DNA of 32,273 nucleotides, taken from positions 93,260 through 125,532 of the forward strand of contig NZ_LN811360.1 in the NCBI RefSeq assembly GCF_001006805.1. Reading direction: 5' to 3'. Both the position numbers and the translations under genes were made by a program. A model generated the notes under the pieces. It made no database searches. It was not told the DNA's origin and was given only the letters and a program-made list of their open reading frames with translations. Shown in pieces: positions 32,151-32,273 of the stretch; position 1 is the stretch's first letter; each line of letters opens with the position of its first letter. This DNA comes from Microvirga massiliensis (GTDB lineage: Bacteria; Pseudomonadota; Alphaproteobacteria; Rhizobiales; Beijerinckiaceae).

Positions 32151-32273
32151 ATGTGGACCCCGACCACTCGGCGGCAATATAGCCGCGATGGGTTGCGTTA
32201 CGAAACGGATCTGACCGATGCCGAATGGGTTCTCATCGAGCCTCTTCTGCCACTTCCGTCCGAGCATGGACGT
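32151..32273 (+). CDS. IS5-family transposase, N-terminal part (3' truncated by window edge)
   Basis: The ATG at 32151 opens 41 codons to the window end. The start MWTPTTRRQYSRDGLRYETD followed by LTDAEWVLIEPLLPLPSEHG is the typical N-terminus of IS5/IS427-type transposases (DUF4096 region: R-Y-x-x-D-L-T-D-A-E-W-x-x-I-E-P-L-L-P). The DDE catalytic residues lie outside the window, so activity cannot be judged. Confidence 0.88.
   Translation, partial: MWTPTTRRQYSRDGLRYETDLTDAEWVLIEPLLPLPSEHGR

Noticed and set aside
31486..32151. 221-codon minus-strand open frame
   Set aside because: It starts at the IS5 transposase start, crosses the IS end and a terminator hairpin, and has no recognisable motif or ribosome-binding site.

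Overview
This window looks like chromosome or accessory DNA of a high-GC alphaproteobacterium, probably Hyphomicrobiales (Rhizobiales). The pointers are an FtsK gamma-domain C-terminus, a LysR regulator starting MDWDKLRIFH of a kind common in that group, a tripartite TRAP transporter, a DUF1326/DUF2182 pair, and IS630- and IS5-type elements. I assign no genus. No tRNA, rRNA or CRISPR array was seen.

Left part (1-9900): the 3' end of ftsK with a clear terminator, then a small-molecule catabolic island. Minus-strand genes encode a CaiB/BaiF CoA-transferase and an HMG-CoA-lyase-like enzyme, joined by an ATGA overlap. Across a regulatory gap lie an isochorismatase-family amidohydrolase and a complete TRAP transporter (DctP, DctQ, DctM) on the plus strand. 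A convergent LysR gene closes the island. Together they suggest uptake, amide hydrolysis, CoA activation and retro-aldol cleavage of an unidentified organic acid. Next come an Lrp/AsnC regulator with a divergent relic of a pyruvate-dehydrogenase-E1/transketolase-like gene (an arrangement like mdeR-mdeAB), and a second LysR gene.

Middle part (9900-11850): decayed DNA holding a frameshifted class D beta-lactamase relic, a ~103-bp IS630-type MITE-like element flanked by TA, and a SAM-dependent methyltransferase gene.

Main object (11849-29382, minus strand): seven genes that appear to form one operon of about 17.5 kb. Transcription order is DUF1326 protein, DUF2182 membrane protein, a galactose/glyoxal-oxidase-like copper-radical oxidase with a degenerate CFI-box C-terminus, a 1149-residue DUF6603 protein, and giant proteins of 1050, 1826 and about 602 residues that I cannot assign to any characterised family. 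Six of the seven genes are linked by 4-11 nt overlaps, the sign of co-translated subunits; only the oxidase is preceded by a 58-nt gap. None of the large proteins has an obvious N-terminal signal peptide. This is the best candidate for an undescribed system: a putative copper-dependent oxidase with very large partner proteins and possible metal-handling membrane partners.

Right part (29383-32273): the operon's upstream region, a truncated hypothetical gene cut by the 3' remnant of an IS630 transposase, an apparently orphan DUF2384 (Xre/MbcA/ParS-type) antitoxin-like gene, then about 1.3 kb without a convincing gene. That stretch carries a perfect 26-bp palindrome, a 12-bp-stem hairpin, a repeated 14-mer and a minus-strand terminator, and the window ends in the 5' part of an IS5-family transposase. 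IS630-type ends in inverted orientation lie on both sides of the large operon (10283 and 30465).
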